From assembly GCA_949752735.1 (NCBI GenBank), contig OX457038.1, positions 58,827,957 to 58,891,956 of the forward strand: a stretch of DNA of 64,000 bases. Reading direction: 5' to 3'. The notes beneath the pieces are model-generated. The model searched no databases. It was given only the letters and a program-made list of their open reading frames with translations, and was not told the origin of the DNA. The translations under genes were made by a program, and so were the position numbers. This DNA comes from Lumbricus terrestris. Its lineage: Eukaryota; Annelida; Clitellata; Crassiclitellata; Lumbricidae. This document shows positions 12,190 to 53,698 of the stretch, in pieces; the stretch's first letter is position 1; every line of letters begins with the position of its first letter.

Positions 12190-12910
12190 AATGGTACCAG
12201 TGAACCGCCAGACAACCAATCACAACTGGAATACTTTCGACATTACTTTACATTGTGGAGCAAAGCAATATATACGCTGTAAATAGTAATGAACTGAGCT
12301 GACTCAAGTTAAGACCCATTTATAAGGTGCGACCACTTCCGAATATCGGATACGTGGACACCGTACAACTTGAGCCCAAGGAAACTGATGAGTGTTGATG
12401 AACAGCTGATTCTATACAAGAGAAGAACTCACTTAGACAATATATTTGCAAAATAAATTATAATTATCCATGCCGATGGATCACTTCAGCTGATTGTCTG
12501 TCCCCTGAAGTCTGAGAGTTCAAGAAAGAGGGTCAAGTATCTAATTCTCGTCCAGTTGCAGAACGATGGCTTGGCACTCTTCCGTACAGCTTTCATTAGC
12601 CCAGTATGCTATTATTGACATGCCAACACTCATCACTCAACAGCGTGATTGTCCGTCATTGACCACATTGGCAGAAGAGCCTCTGCCATCCACTCCCACT
12701 TCAGCTGATGGAAAAAAGACTGACTTGTCCTAACAAGAGATCTGTGCAGCTGCCAGTGATGCGGTATTAAGTATGGCAATGTCAGACCCAGCTAATTCCA
12801 AACCTAGATGCGGTGTGTCAGAAATGTATCAAGTGCAACTGCCACCTCTGTATTACAATGACAAATCGCATTTATTAAATAACGATTCTATACTCAGTTA
12901 ACAACTGGTT
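12190..12910 (+). pseudogene. Decayed piggyBac-like transposase
   Basis: Pieces of a piggyBac transposase occur in order but in different frames with stops. LEYFRHYFT and then IVEQSNIYAVN lie near 12220-12290 (N-terminal helix region). YKVRPLP lies near 12320-12342. SVDEQLILYKRRTHL lies near 12390-12436 and corresponds to the SVDEqm..fkGR block that carries one catalytic aspartate in active family members. A Cys-rich tail VCQKCIKCNCHLC near 12818-12856 resembles the C-terminal zinc-binding domain. The middle, with other catalytic aspartates, is not recognisable. At least two frameshifts and several stops show it is inactive. No TTAA ends were located. Domesticated PGBD genes are excluded by the broken frame. 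Confidence 0.75.
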
Positions 12911-13689
12911 TTCATGTGAAGGATAAACTCGTTTTCCAAGTTCCAATATTCAGTCCAATAGACGCCAGATCAATGCGTCCAAAATCTAATTTGGATTAAA
13001 AAGTTATTCAGTATGTTTCGGATGGTGTCACTGGTCTAAATAATTCAACAAGATATTTTTCACTAATCAGAATTAAATTCGGAATGAGAGTTAGCAATCA
13101 CTTGTTGTGTGCCGGAACCAATTCCAAGTACACATATGGCCTGTATTCTTACTTGGAGCTGCACAAGTGCACATACCTCACGAATAGCTTACAGAATAGT
13201 TGGGAACACAGTTCAACACAAGCCACGAGTCATACTGACATCAGTTTGGTCATTTTCACCAGTTCGTCTGCCTTCAATTCTATTTCTATCCCATCACCAA
13301 ACAACATTCACAGTGACTGTTTTGTATGTATGTCACAACATGATAGATGGCCACATTAGTGTATGTAGGATCTATTTCCCTCCCCTTGTTTGCATTTGGT
13401 AATACCCTTCCCTTTGCAGATATTCGCCTACAGCAACACTTTGACGAAAAGTGTACAAAAAGCGACTGGGACAATAAGAATGCAATTGCAAATCAGAATT
13501 CCTCTTTCCCCTCATTGTGGATGTATTTAAAAGACAACCCGTCTAGGATTTGCCCATCTAGTGCTAAACATCTCAACCCTAAGCTGCAATTAAAACAACA
13601 CAACTCAAAGAAGTGGAAAGAAATGCTCATCGAATCCATGTAGAAAATTCACCAAGTAACAGAAAGACCTGAGAATAGTATTTACAGGC

Positions 13690-13990
13690 AAATGGAAGAA
13701 ACCATTTTCTCTCTCTTCCTCATTCTTACCATCTGTCCTCTCATTCAGTTTCTCCTTCACTCTCAGTTAGTTGCTCGTTCTCCAACTCCCTCTATCGCTC
13801 ACATGCTCCACACGTAGTCCGTCTTTTGCCAAATATCTTCTCTATTTAATTCCTACTTCCCTTTCCTTCTTCTTCCCCTCTTTTCTGCCCCCTATCTACA
13901 TGTCCTGTCCCATTCTATTTCCTACCCCTCACCTTTCTTCTCCTTCCAGTTTCCTCCACATTCCACACGTTGCATTGATTCTGCACTTCC
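13690..13990. repeat. Pyrimidine-rich (CT) tract
   Basis: TC-rich low-complexity sequence similar in style to the tracts at 1-700 and 23427-23640. The ORF over it is not supported as coding. Confidence 0.6.
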
Positions 13991-14278
13991 CGCATAGTCA
14001 TTATCAATCATGCGCAACATACGTACATGCTGCTTCTTACAAATCATAATAAAAAATCAAGTAACTAAGTAAGTTAGTTCACGCATGAAACATCAACAAT
14101 CGGCATTTAGCATGTACTGTAGACGGTCTTTTCCGCACACCTGCTTCAAGTCAACGTTGCATCATCACACGCTTAGGAAATATTTTAAAAATCAAGGCCA
14201 AGGTTACAAGATCCTAAAACTGACATCCTGCGTCATTCCAATGTCGTCTTTACACATTCTCATCACGAATTTAGAAGG

Positions 14279-14521
14279 ATGTCTGGGTTTGGTCCCATTG
14301 TTTATCAAGACGAGGAGCAGAAAAACGAAATGAAACGATGGGGAAAATGGCTGTTCACGGGAACATGGATGAAGAAGGAGGAGTCAAGTTCGGTGGGGGC
14401 AAATACGGCTCTGCACAAGTTGGATGACGACGATGCCCCTTCGACCAGACGCACGAACAGCATTTTCGCACAGAAAACATTCGCTATGGTTATGGTTGAG
14501 GTTTTCCTGTTGCTGAAATAA
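14279..14521 (+). CDS. Unassigned ORF, 80 codons, possible exon
   Basis: I do not recognise this protein. The ORF is charged and of mixed composition, unlike nearby low-complexity frames: it begins MSGFGPIVYQDEEQKNEMKR, contains KRWGKWLFTGTWMKKE, then an acidic LDDDDAPSTRR block and a hydrophobic end (MVMVEVFLLLK). The stop is followed about 9 nt later by AATAAA (14528-14533 region). An AG lies just before the start (tttagaag), so it could be a terminal exon of a plus-strand gene, a retrocopy or chance. There is no second exon to confirm it. Confidence 0.25.
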   Translation: MSGFGPIVYQDEEQKNEMKRWGKWLFTGTWMKKEESSSVGANTALHKLDDDDAPSTRRTNSIFAQKTFAMVMVEVFLLLK

Positions 14522-15236
14522 TCAGAAATAAAACAAAACTATTCACAATGAATGCCATAAATTAGCACAGAACATCAGATATATGTATTAGTACATTAAA
14601 TCACTAGCATTAAAAATAAAATAAATTAAAAACAAAAAACTCCACAAAATTTAAAAATTTAACATATAAAACATTAAACGTTTAAGCATCAAATATGCGG
14701 CAAAAAAAACAGCAATGCCAAATGCTATACCATATGAATAAATTTGAAAAGCATGTTACAATAATTAATCAAACGTGAACAACATTACATTATGAAGAAT
14801 AACGTTGAAAAGATCAATTCTGATCTTCGTCTACAACTACCGCAGCAGTTTTCAACAGCACAAAATCAATTTCAAGATCTGTTCTAAAGATTCTAATATC
14901 AGTATTTCTGCTTAGAATCAACTACCGATTGATGAACTACTACAGATATATGCAACATGCATAGATAAAATCAGCAGCTACATTTTCACCGACCTGATTC
15001 TTTCAATAGCATCTTCTACTCTGGATTATGATGCACTGACTTCTGGTTTCAGGCCGTCGACTCGAGAATCTTCCGGCTGATCAACAAGGCTGCTACCACA
15101 ACATATCAAAGCAGAAGAGGTTATATCACAGCCAGATCAACGTAAAGCAACACAACCCTCTGCCCACAGTTACGAACAAGATGAATTCCAGCCAACGCAA
15201 TATCAACAAACAACATTGTGTGTAATGATTGATCAG

Positions 15237-15242
15237 TTTATT
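15237..15242 (-). terminator. Poly(A) signal AATAAA for PPP6R
   Basis: AATAAA on the minus strand, 124 nt downstream of the PPP6R stop codon. This supports 15366 as the true coding end rather than another splice. Confidence 0.65.
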
Positions 15243-15365
15243 CATCTCTCCAAATTTCCAACCCATCTCGATATTTGCCCGTCTGCTTCAACTCCATCTA
15301 TTAATGTCCATGAATTTCTGTTGGTGATCAGTCAAATTTTGTCCAGTTCAGGTCAGGCAAAGCAT

Positions 15366-33809
<18,444 letters not shown>

Positions 33810-34968
33810 CTTCTAACAAATAACCTGAGAAACAATAAACCAACATAAGGTAAGATAATGATCGCTCTCCACAGACAACACAATATCACAAATGAACCGA
33901 ACAGCTTTCAGCTGCTTATGGGAAATGTCCATAATGACTAAAAAGAACATGTTACAGATTTAAGGTAATACTTTCCATGCTGCTAGACAACCTAGTTCAA
34001 ATTACAAGACAACCTACTCCAGTTTATATCAACAGTACCAATTAAATGTGCAACTCATATAAATAAACCAGAGTAGAAAGTGCAAAAGATAAGTTTACTG
34101 CTCTTCCAATGAAAATGGCCTGTCCAAATGGAAAACATAATCACAGAATCCAGTTAACACCGCATCATATTAATTTAGATGGTCAAGCATCTAATGTGAA
34201 ACTGCATCAACTTCAAGTGAATGGGAAGAGATTCCGTTAAGCAAGTCTCTTTAGGAACCACCTGCATTTTGAAGCACAATCAGTCAAATATGTTGATTGC
34301 CTGGCATGTATGTAAGTATGTAAGCTTATTACAGTACCCTTCAAGAAAGTCAGAAAAGTGCACTGCCTACACACCAGCCATAATAGTATCAAGGACAAAA
34401 TGTTAATCAATTCGCAAACAGTGCTCCGATAACCAGATTTAAGCACACTGGCAAGTTTGCACAGAATAAACAATGGATTTCTGTCTATTTAGAGAGCTGA
34501 TAGAATACACCACATTTTGAGTTCCTTGAATTTTTTCATAGCGACAAGGAAGAGAAGCGATGACTGGCAATGGGGCTCGCAACATATAACACACATAACC
34601 CAACACCAAAAGCCCCTTGCACGCAGTAGGAGACACTGCACCTGAGCAGGATGACAATCGTCGCATTAGCATCTCGTAATGATATGTTGCTGAAGCAAAA
34701 CAGTCAGCACCATTCCAACGATTCCCTTGGTTCGCTAGGCTTTTCCAACCTGGAGATCTCCACATAGTCCAGTTAGTAGTTTATCTTAAACTCCATAGAG
34801 TGGATGAGTCCATTGGTGGCACATAAACTTCAATACAAAGTCTGAATGCCATCCGAATCACTCAGAAGTCTAAAAATGCACGCCAGGCCCCAGTAGATGT
34901 CCGGACAAACGAAACTATAGTGAAATTCATGTGCACTAATTATAAATAATGATCCACTATAGAAACAA

Positions 34969-34983
34969 GCAGCCATCTTGCCA
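34969..34983 (-). promoter_or_regulatory. YY1-type motif upstream of PPP6R
   Basis: The minus strand reads GGCAAGATGGCTGCT, matching the AAGATGGC core in the sense of PPP6R, 1.16 kb upstream of its ATG. It is a candidate start region for the non-coding first exon; this is inference. Confidence 0.3.
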
Positions 34984-37279
34984 CATCTTGTCATATGCTG
35001 CCGTGCTTTATGTATGCAGCATCATGGTAACCATCTCAATTTTAAATAATTTATCTTATTTTGTACTGAACAGTGAACAGCCTTCTGCGTGTGGTTAAAC
35101 TTGACCGTTAGGTCTGGCTATTCCTAGTTTCCAGGTACAGAACACATCAAGACTTAACCTGTAGGACAATAACAGTCATCAGAGACATATTGCCTATGGA
35201 TAAACTAAGGAACATTTGATAATTTAAACATCGAACACTGGACAGATTTTCTTATAAGTTACATTAACTTTACGATGAAGAGTCGGTTTCATAGAAAGCA
35301 TCCAGATTCAAAGGCCGTTACCAAACTATCAATGGGAATCTGAAGGCTCCGTTGCCAGGCCGATGAGGAATAATACCTTAAACATAATGTCAATTGTTTA
35401 CATTCTAATGGCCTAAGAACTGCCACTTGGCCGTCTCTTCCTGCGAAGCCAAGCTGTGTGTGGTGGAGCAGTGGTGGATTTAATATTGCTTGGACAATGG
35501 ACAATGGTACTTGACTATGGGTGCCACGCTGTCGCAGTCCACCACACATGCATCTGGTTGATCCTGCATAAAACCAAGCTGGCATGGGGAGGTGTCGAGC
35601 ATCCACACCTAACTCTGCCTCTGGGTTGAAGGCCTATGGCTAATCCACCGACAGTGGAATGTTTAGAACTCCCATGAAGGCTTTCCTGAATTCAGTACTG
35701 ATTGGCAACAGTTATTGGTGAAGCACACATATTACAAAATTTACCTAGTATCTAGCATTAAATAACAAATTAGGAGGATGTCTTATTGAGGAACTGTCAC
35801 TGATACACTATCGACTACCTTTTCAGATTGAGCTTGGGTACCTGTGTTGCATTTTACTAAAATTTTGACAGCCCTAGCAGTAACAACATTGGCAATCTAC
35901 ATAAGGCCATTCAATGTGGTCATGTCTTTAAAAAATGGTGGTCTGCACATCAAGATGCGGTCACACATGTTTTCAGATCCCCGTTAAACCTTTACTTATG
36001 GGAAAAATTCAGCCTTTGGCTGAATGGGCCCCAGGACTTTTAAAACAAGTTGAAGTCAAAGATCCTTCAATCGTTTCTTAGATGGCAACATAACCCAAAG
36101 TAGAATTTGGAACTGTTTCAGCAACAAAAACAAAAACCGTTTATCAACTCTTATCTTGCAACCACCATAATTGCATCAACATTATGACCAATTATACCCA
36201 TGCATACACCAGAATATTCCGAAAAGCCGGGAATAGTTCACATCGAAACTTTCATTGCTATGGGAATTTCCTACATGCCTACAGTTGGCTTTTCCAATTT
36301 AGCATCTTAAAATAGTAATCACCACTTGCTGCACATATAAATGAATGAACACATGTCTATACAAGATCGCAAATAACATATTCACTGTATGTGGGCTGGA
36401 CAAATTTGAATAGTAGTTATCTAAAAAAAACACCAAAGTGAACTTTCTGCCCTGAAAAAACATGGCAAGGAAAATCCAGTAATGAACCAGTCAGTATCGT
36501 GCATCGTCCAACGCCAGCTCAAATGTGGTTGGTCACACAATTACAAGTCTTATGTAATCTCATGCTTGTCACACTGCTCTAGAGCAATGTGGATATCACT
36601 AAATTGTTAGTACAAAATTGAGCATGTGATAACAGTGAAAGAGGTACAGTGATGAACTGGAAAATTAACATCAGTTCCCGAGGTCGGATTTGTCTTTCTC
36701 ATTGGCTAAAATTAATTGTCTGTGTATACTAATGTCGTGGTTATAATACAACAGATTCAGCGTATGAATTTCACAGCTTGAAAATGGTAGAAATCACAAA
36801 ACGGAGCAAAGTTGTGTAGGACCAGATTTCAACAAATTAACTGCATAATCGGCATTTATGTCAACATATACCAAGTCACCCATTCGAAGTTTCGAAATTA
36901 AGATTTATCACAGCACGTGATAAGCGCGCATCCTTGTTAAGAAAGACACTAGCAATTTTGGAATTTGATCTCCTTGGACGAATAACTCACCAGAGCTTAG
37001 ATAGTTTATTTCAAAGCCAATCAACACCTGAGTTGACAACGACAAACGCGATACGTTTAGCTGGGTAAAATAATTCTCCGCACTATATCAGTGGTTGACC
37101 ATCGCTCATATAAAATCGGGGCAAAACCACAGCTTTATATTTCCGCTCCCAACCATAAGTCGTTTAATAGACAAAATATTTGATCAATTTTCCTTTCCTT
37201 TCTTCAATAATCTAAAAACATTGATACATCACACAAGGGTACGAACTTCCCGTTTTAAAACAGGTTAAGTTGTAGACCA

Positions 37280-37400
37280 ATTATATTGTACGTTACAAAT
37301 TGTACAACGTTGCGTCCAATACAAATGCAGTTTACATAAAACTTGGCCAATAGAAACTACGTTTGCATCTACTATAAAATGCTTTGACCAATAAGCTTGG
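37280..37400 (+). promoter_or_regulatory. Cluster of CCAAT motifs
   Basis: Four plus-strand CCAAT motifs (gaCCAATta, gtCCAATac, ggCCAATag, gaCCAATaa) lie within about 120 bp, spaced roughly 30-40 bp. That is like NF-Y-bound promoter arrays. It lies 1.3 kb upstream of the GOPC ATG. Function is inference. Confidence 0.3.
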
Positions 37401-37511
37401 CTTTTGCATCACCATAGGTTTGGCAATGCGTGCATGGGCTTGAAATGTCATCATAGAGTGTGCTCTAAGCGCGTGCTGGTGGTACATGTATTTTATGGTG
37501 CTCAAGGGTTA

Positions 37512-37545
37512 CCACAGTATAAATAATTGATTATTTATACTGTGG
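37512..37545. repeat. Perfect 15-bp-arm hairpin
   Basis: CCACAGTATAAATAA and its exact reverse complement flank a TTGA loop. It is AT-rich and lies between the CCAAT cluster and the SINE. No terminal features of a transposon are clear. Confidence 0.85.
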
Positions 37546-37932
37546 GGTTACTTTGGGCAGCGTTGTACGGTCTCAAGAAAATGTCTCGGTTCGAGACAGG
37601 TTTTTAAATTCTCAGTCTCGGTCTCGTTCTCGGTCTCGAGGTCACTGTCTAGACTTTTGAAAACTGGCGAAAGTCTCCACAATGAACGAATTAATGAATA
37701 CAAAGTTCGGAAAGTATTGCGCTATAAAATTGTCGTGTTCCAGAATGATAAATAGACAACCAGTAGGCTTTTTATTTGCCTTGAATTTTGCAGAAACAGA
37801 TAATTATATAGGCCTATAGTCTATATAGTTTGATCACAGAATAGATGGTTTGATCCACTTGTCATTTCATTTCTCGTATAATAAGATGACGTAGGCTCAT
37901 GCTATTATTATTTAAATAATATTTCTATTTAG

Positions 37933-38155
37933 TGGGTCGCGGTGGTACGTGTAAGCCTACACTGGGTATGTTGGTCGCCTTGCAGCCGAAGGGTTGCAGG
38001 TTCAAATCTCAAGTCGCCGCGTAGGGACCTGGGCAATTCATTCGCAATTGCTCGATCAGCGCTTCGGTGTGAAACTTCGATACAGTGTCCGCTATAGCTC
38101 TGTAGTCGGGAACGCCTCTGAGTAGGGAGCTTAAAGGGCGCTATGACAAGTGCAC
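37933..38155 (+). mobile_element. tRNA-like SINE
   Basis: The head resembles a tRNA with B-box GGTTCAAATC at 37999-38008 and a plausible A-box upstream. The body carries GTGTGAAACTTCGATACAG and GTAGTCGGGA. The tail CCTCTGAGTAGGGAGCTTAAAGGGCGCTAT matches the LINE-like 3' tail found elsewhere in the window. This is the most complete SINE copy seen. It lies about 0.56 kb upstream of GOPC. Confidence 0.7.
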
Positions 38156-38713
38156 ATAACCTACAAACAATTTATTCTTTAATAAAACGCCCGAAAACGC
38201 ACTGCGCTGTAGCCTACTTGTACAATTTAGGCCTATAAGACATGAATCACAACGTTGCAGGAAGGCAACGGAAGAGCCTCACTCAGATCATCCTCGATCG
38301 AGGGCACAAAGGCTAGAATCGCTAGATGGACCAAACGCTCATCATGTCGTGTGTGCCAGTGGGGTGCATGTGTGCACACGCGAGTTTGTGGATAAAGAGA
38401 GAGAGAAAGAAAACTGTTCGCTAGAGGACAACGGTTTTGCAAGCGAATTTCTAAGTTGGCCTACTGTCTTATTTTTCTTGAGTTTATCTCACTGAAACTT
38501 CGTTGCGCGTATTCGTGAATTTCAGTTCACGAATTTACTGGGAAGTAATCGTTCAATTTGACAACTTTGCGATTATCAGCTAGCTCAAGATCTTTGATTC
38601 ATGACCGCAAGCGTTGACCACATTAATCGGCATAGTAATGCCATCGCAAGTTAGTGTTAGATTTCTATGGTTCCAACAACTACCGGTCGCTCGCGAAAGC
38701 ACAATAAATAAAG

Positions 38714-50416
<11,703 letters not shown>

Positions 50417-50443
50417 AGTGCGTGACAAATTAGTCCGTTTTAA

Positions 50444-50505
50444 CATTTTAACAACGAGCTGCGTGGGTTGCCCTGTCAATCATAGCGCACTCTGTTGTTA
50501 ATATG
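50444..50505. mobile_element. Mini-foldback (TTAA-type family) in GOPC 3' UTR
   Basis: CATTTTAACAACGAGC at the left and GTTGTTAATATG at the right form inverted ends, bounded by TTAA (50440-50443, 50506-50509). The 'ACGAGCTG' just inside the left end is shared with the copy at 20435. It starts 28 nt after the GOPC stop, so it should be transcribed as a hairpin. Confidence 0.6.
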
Positions 50506-51055
50506 TTAATTAGTATCTTTGTCACCGCACCACTGACTGATTTCGGCAATCTCATTTTTGGTTGGTTCTCGTTGCTGGCAGCTGGTTGTTATTTATGGGG
50601 TCTAGTGTCGAATTGCATGGGTAGCTTGTTCGTGCTTTCTTGTATGCAGTTTGTTTTCCTAACTGCTTGTGGTTCTTGAGGGACGGGTCATGTGATGATG
50701 AGATGCATGGCCATCATGTTACCCATCATGCACTGTGGCATTCCGACGTTTGGGACAGAATGCGATGCAGCAGTTGAACATATTCTGATTAGGTTTTTTG
50801 TTGTTGAACTGATCCATGACGAGAAAGAGCTGGTTATAAAATGTACTTATATTAATGAACACTCGTATCTAGAATGTATTTATATATGCAGAGAGTTGCA
50901 GAGGAGGAGGAGGGATTCTTGCTTTAACTTGTTTGTTCGTCTGATAGTTTTCTAACCGAAGGGAGGCTTTCCAACTTCAGAAAAATTACAGGATTATGCT
51001 CGAGTGAATTACAGCTTTCTTGGTCTTTGAGTTGAAAGGTTCTTCATTTCTGAAA

Positions 51056-51138
51056 GATAATGATGCAGAATGTGCATCTGTAGCTGTTTAGTAAAGTTTG
51101 AGCCTTCAGGAATATGGCACACTGCAGATGTACGTTAA
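51056..51138 (+). repeat. 85-bp dispersed repeat, copy 2
   Basis: Second copy of the 43465 repeat, in the presumed GOPC 3' UTR or immediate downstream DNA. Confidence 0.85.
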
Positions 51139-51507
51139 TTCACAGATAGAGAGATTTTAAATTCGTAGGATAACAATAACAATATTAAATAGTCATAAAA
51201 AGGTAAATAGCCTGGTAATACCAGTATGTCGCAATGTGGTAATTTAGGCATATACCGTATATAGTTACTCGTGGTTGTATAATATTCATGCTATGGAGTT
51301 GAATAATTAAATAATTGATCTATAGATAAACTGTAGTTTTTATCTGTAACAATCAGAAGCACGTTGTAATATAGTTTGCAGTGTATCTGCACATTATTTG
51401 TAGTAGGGTGATATAATGTGACCTGTGTGATTGTTTGGGTATGATTTGTCGTACAGGGTATATAGAGGTTTCCTGCACTTGCCAATCGTATCATTTTAGG
51501 TGTAGTG

Positions 51508-51513
51508 AATAAA
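51508..51513 (+). terminator. Candidate poly(A) signal AATAAA for GOPC
   Basis: The first plain AATAAA that I found downstream of the GOPC stop, about 1.09 kb away. An ATTAAA near 51184 is an alternative. Confidence 0.4.
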
Positions 51514-51597
51514 GAGTTGCGTCCGAGATTGTAAAGGTAGTAACGCTTTGCGTAACTGCTTGTCCAAGTTAGCCTTTTATGTAAGTTCACAATGAAT

Positions 51598-51660
51598 TAA
51601 TTAATTCAAGAATTTATACGGCGCCTTTTCAAAGGAACTACTCGTATCTTGCCAGGTTGA
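51598..51660 (-). mobile_element. SINE/LINE tail fragment (minus)
   Basis: The minus strand shows AGTAGTTCCTTTGAAAAGGCGCCGTATAAATT-like sequence, the shared 3' tail in diverged form. Confidence 0.5.
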
Positions 51661-52930
51661 CAGATTTTACGGTTTTATTTGAATCTGTACTGTGGAATTA
51701 TTTGCGAGTTTAATTGGCCTGAGAGTTGGATCTGTGACTCGTCAAGATATTCCAAAGGATTTAGCGAGTATTTGTGTAAATCAGTTTTTAACTTGTGATA
51801 ATATTCTGAGTAGTGAGTTAGGATGTTTTCTGTTGTTTGTTTGCTTGACAAAAGGAAATGATTTTCAATTCCGTGGGAAGACTTTGTTGAATAAACCGTC
51901 ATTGTTGTCGTCATCATCATCATCATCATCATCACTATCCATGTGCTGAAGAGACCTGTAGATGTGTCCAATGAATGTTTAATTGTTTTCCGTGACACTT
52001 CATTCTGTGAATGTGCTGCAAAGTCAAGTTGTGGCCTTTTGAATTCCAGTCTTCTATGTTGTCAAGAAAGGATTCTTTGTCAGAGCATTGGCACAGGAAA
52101 TGTCCGTTTAATATCTGTAAAAAATTCTTTTCAATACGAATCGTTTCTTTTAGCTTGAAATACAGTCTGCATGATAAGCAAAAGTCTCATGTGAGCAATT
52201 ACTGACCTATTGCTTGACTAATTGTTTTTGTGGCTTTGATGACTAATTGCAAAGAACAAAATTGTGGGGTTTTTTGTTGGCAAATCTATTGAGTTGTTTG
52301 TTTCTGGTGATAAACCATAGTTGAGGTTAGTAATAGACTAAACGTTGCATCTGCTGTAGATTGATGCAGCTATCAGTGAGCAACTGCAACCTGAAGAGAT
52401 TTCCATTATTTTGTACTTGATCTTGTTCTTTTATGTTGTACTTGATCTTGTTTGGTCTTTTTGTTGCTGTTACTGTCATTTTGTAAGTTTATTGTTATAT
52501 TTTTTAAGTTCTACGTATGTTAATTAACCCGTGGATTTACAAATTATCCCGAGAATCGCTATAAATCATCCAGATCCAGTATGGTTATAGTAATAATAAT
52601 AATAATAATTATTATTATTACTACTATTATTTTTAGTTGTAGTAGACTTGTAGTATTTCAGCTAAGTTAGTTCTGATCCAATGAGATTTTAAAATATGCA
52701 CAGAGATTAAGAATCTTCACCTGTAGACAAGACTAGGCAAGTCGAAAGTGTTGCAAGAGTTGAAGCATAATATAATTTGTTATTTTTTTATTAATTTATT
52801 ATTATTGTCATTAATCCAATATTATTATAATGTGATCCAGTGGATTTATTGGAGTCTGCGTTCTTTTTATTATGTTATATTTTCAACATTTGGTTTGTTG
52901 CTAACTTGCTATTTGTGTTTTAACTTAAAA
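51661..52930. other. Intergenic, nothing recognised
   Basis: AT-rich DNA with a short (TCA)n run near 51912-51935 and an AAT/ATT run near 52590-52630. No gene was found. Confidence 0.5.
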
Positions 52931-52934
52931 TTAA

Positions 52935-53007
52935 TCCCTTTACCGGCCGACCGGCATATAATCGTATATAAAATTGACGATTATAATCGGGATAGCCGGT
53001 AAAGGGG
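52935..53007. mobile_element. Mini-foldback (TTAA-type family), 73 bp
   Basis: TCCCTTTACCGGC at the left and GCCGGTAAAGGGG at the right, with inner ATAATCG/CGATTAT arms, are bounded by TTAA on both sides (52931-52934, 53008-53011). CCCTTT ends plus TTAA are typical of piggyBac-type elements. The transcript would form a hairpin of about 73 nt. Confidence 0.75.
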
Positions 53008-53263
53008 TTAAAGTACAATTTCAGGATGAGCTTAGCATTTGATTGTTTAACCGCCATGGCTACTATTCAGGGTGACACACACCTCCAGCTGCATAGGACT
53101 TTGAATCTGGCATTGTTGGACCATCCATATAGTACATGCGTGAAAAAATCGTATTTTTGATCCCTCCGCCCGTATGCACCCTATGCAGACCCCCATGTAT
53201 TTTACCGTAGGCTACTATTTATTTGTGTTAAACACATAGAGGTGTATCATATAATGAATATAT

Positions 53264-53698
53264 CACTAGAGAGAGTATCAAGTCTCTATATTGAAGTTGG
53301 TCTAATTCGCACAGACCAATCACATCATATCTGTCTAATTCGCACAAACCAATCATAGGTGATTTCTCATACCGACCAATCATAGTCGTACAGCATCGAT
53401 GTGGGGGGAAAAATAAATAAAATAATATCAGCATTTTTATAATAAAACGAACTTGTCGATGTTTACTTGTCAATATTGCAAGAAACTGCAAAATTAACAA
53501 ACAAGCATCGACATGTTCGTTTTATTATAAAAATGCTGATGTCGTTTTATTTATTTTTCAAATCGATGCTGTAAGACTGTGTGTGGTTGGTCGATATAAG
53601 AAATCGCCTATGATTGGTCGATACGATACAAGCCATGTAGGCTAAATTTGTGACTTCATATTTGACTCCAGGGCAGATACGTCATACTCTCTCTAGTG
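53264..53698. mobile_element. CACTA-ended palindromic MITE, 435 bp
   Basis: Ends CACTAGAGAGAGTAT and its exact reverse complement ATACTCTCTCTAGTG. The interior is itself palindromic: a segment near 53393-53465 pairs with 53504-53570 (ATAAATAAAA, GCATTTTTATAATAAAACGAAC, TCGATG). Repeated ACCAATCA on the left mirrors TGATTGGT on the right. CACTA ends suggest the En/Spm group, but flanking 3-bp duplications do not match (tat/tta). Confidence 0.7.

Larger units (their letters stand above)
33810..37932. other. Head-to-head interval, PPP6R side
   Basis: No coding exon was recognised. It should contain the PPP6R 5' UTR exon and promoter. Features seen are a YY1-type motif on the minus strand at 34969-34983, several CCAAT motifs at 37280-37400, and a hairpin at 37512-37545. 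Bases 35289-35640 have a repeat-like look but could not be assigned. Confidence 0.5.

Noticed and set aside
35548..35566. Similarity to the 5' start of 18S rRNA (CTGGTTGATCCTGC)
   Set aside because: Only 14 bases match and the following sequence diverges at once; chance or a fragment too short to call.
35289..35606. 105-codon minus ORF
   Set aside because: No recognised domain, no supporting splice sites; looks repeat-like.
37933..38020. Functional tRNA gene
   Set aside because: A B-box is present but the acceptor stem ends do not pair, and SINE body and tail follow.
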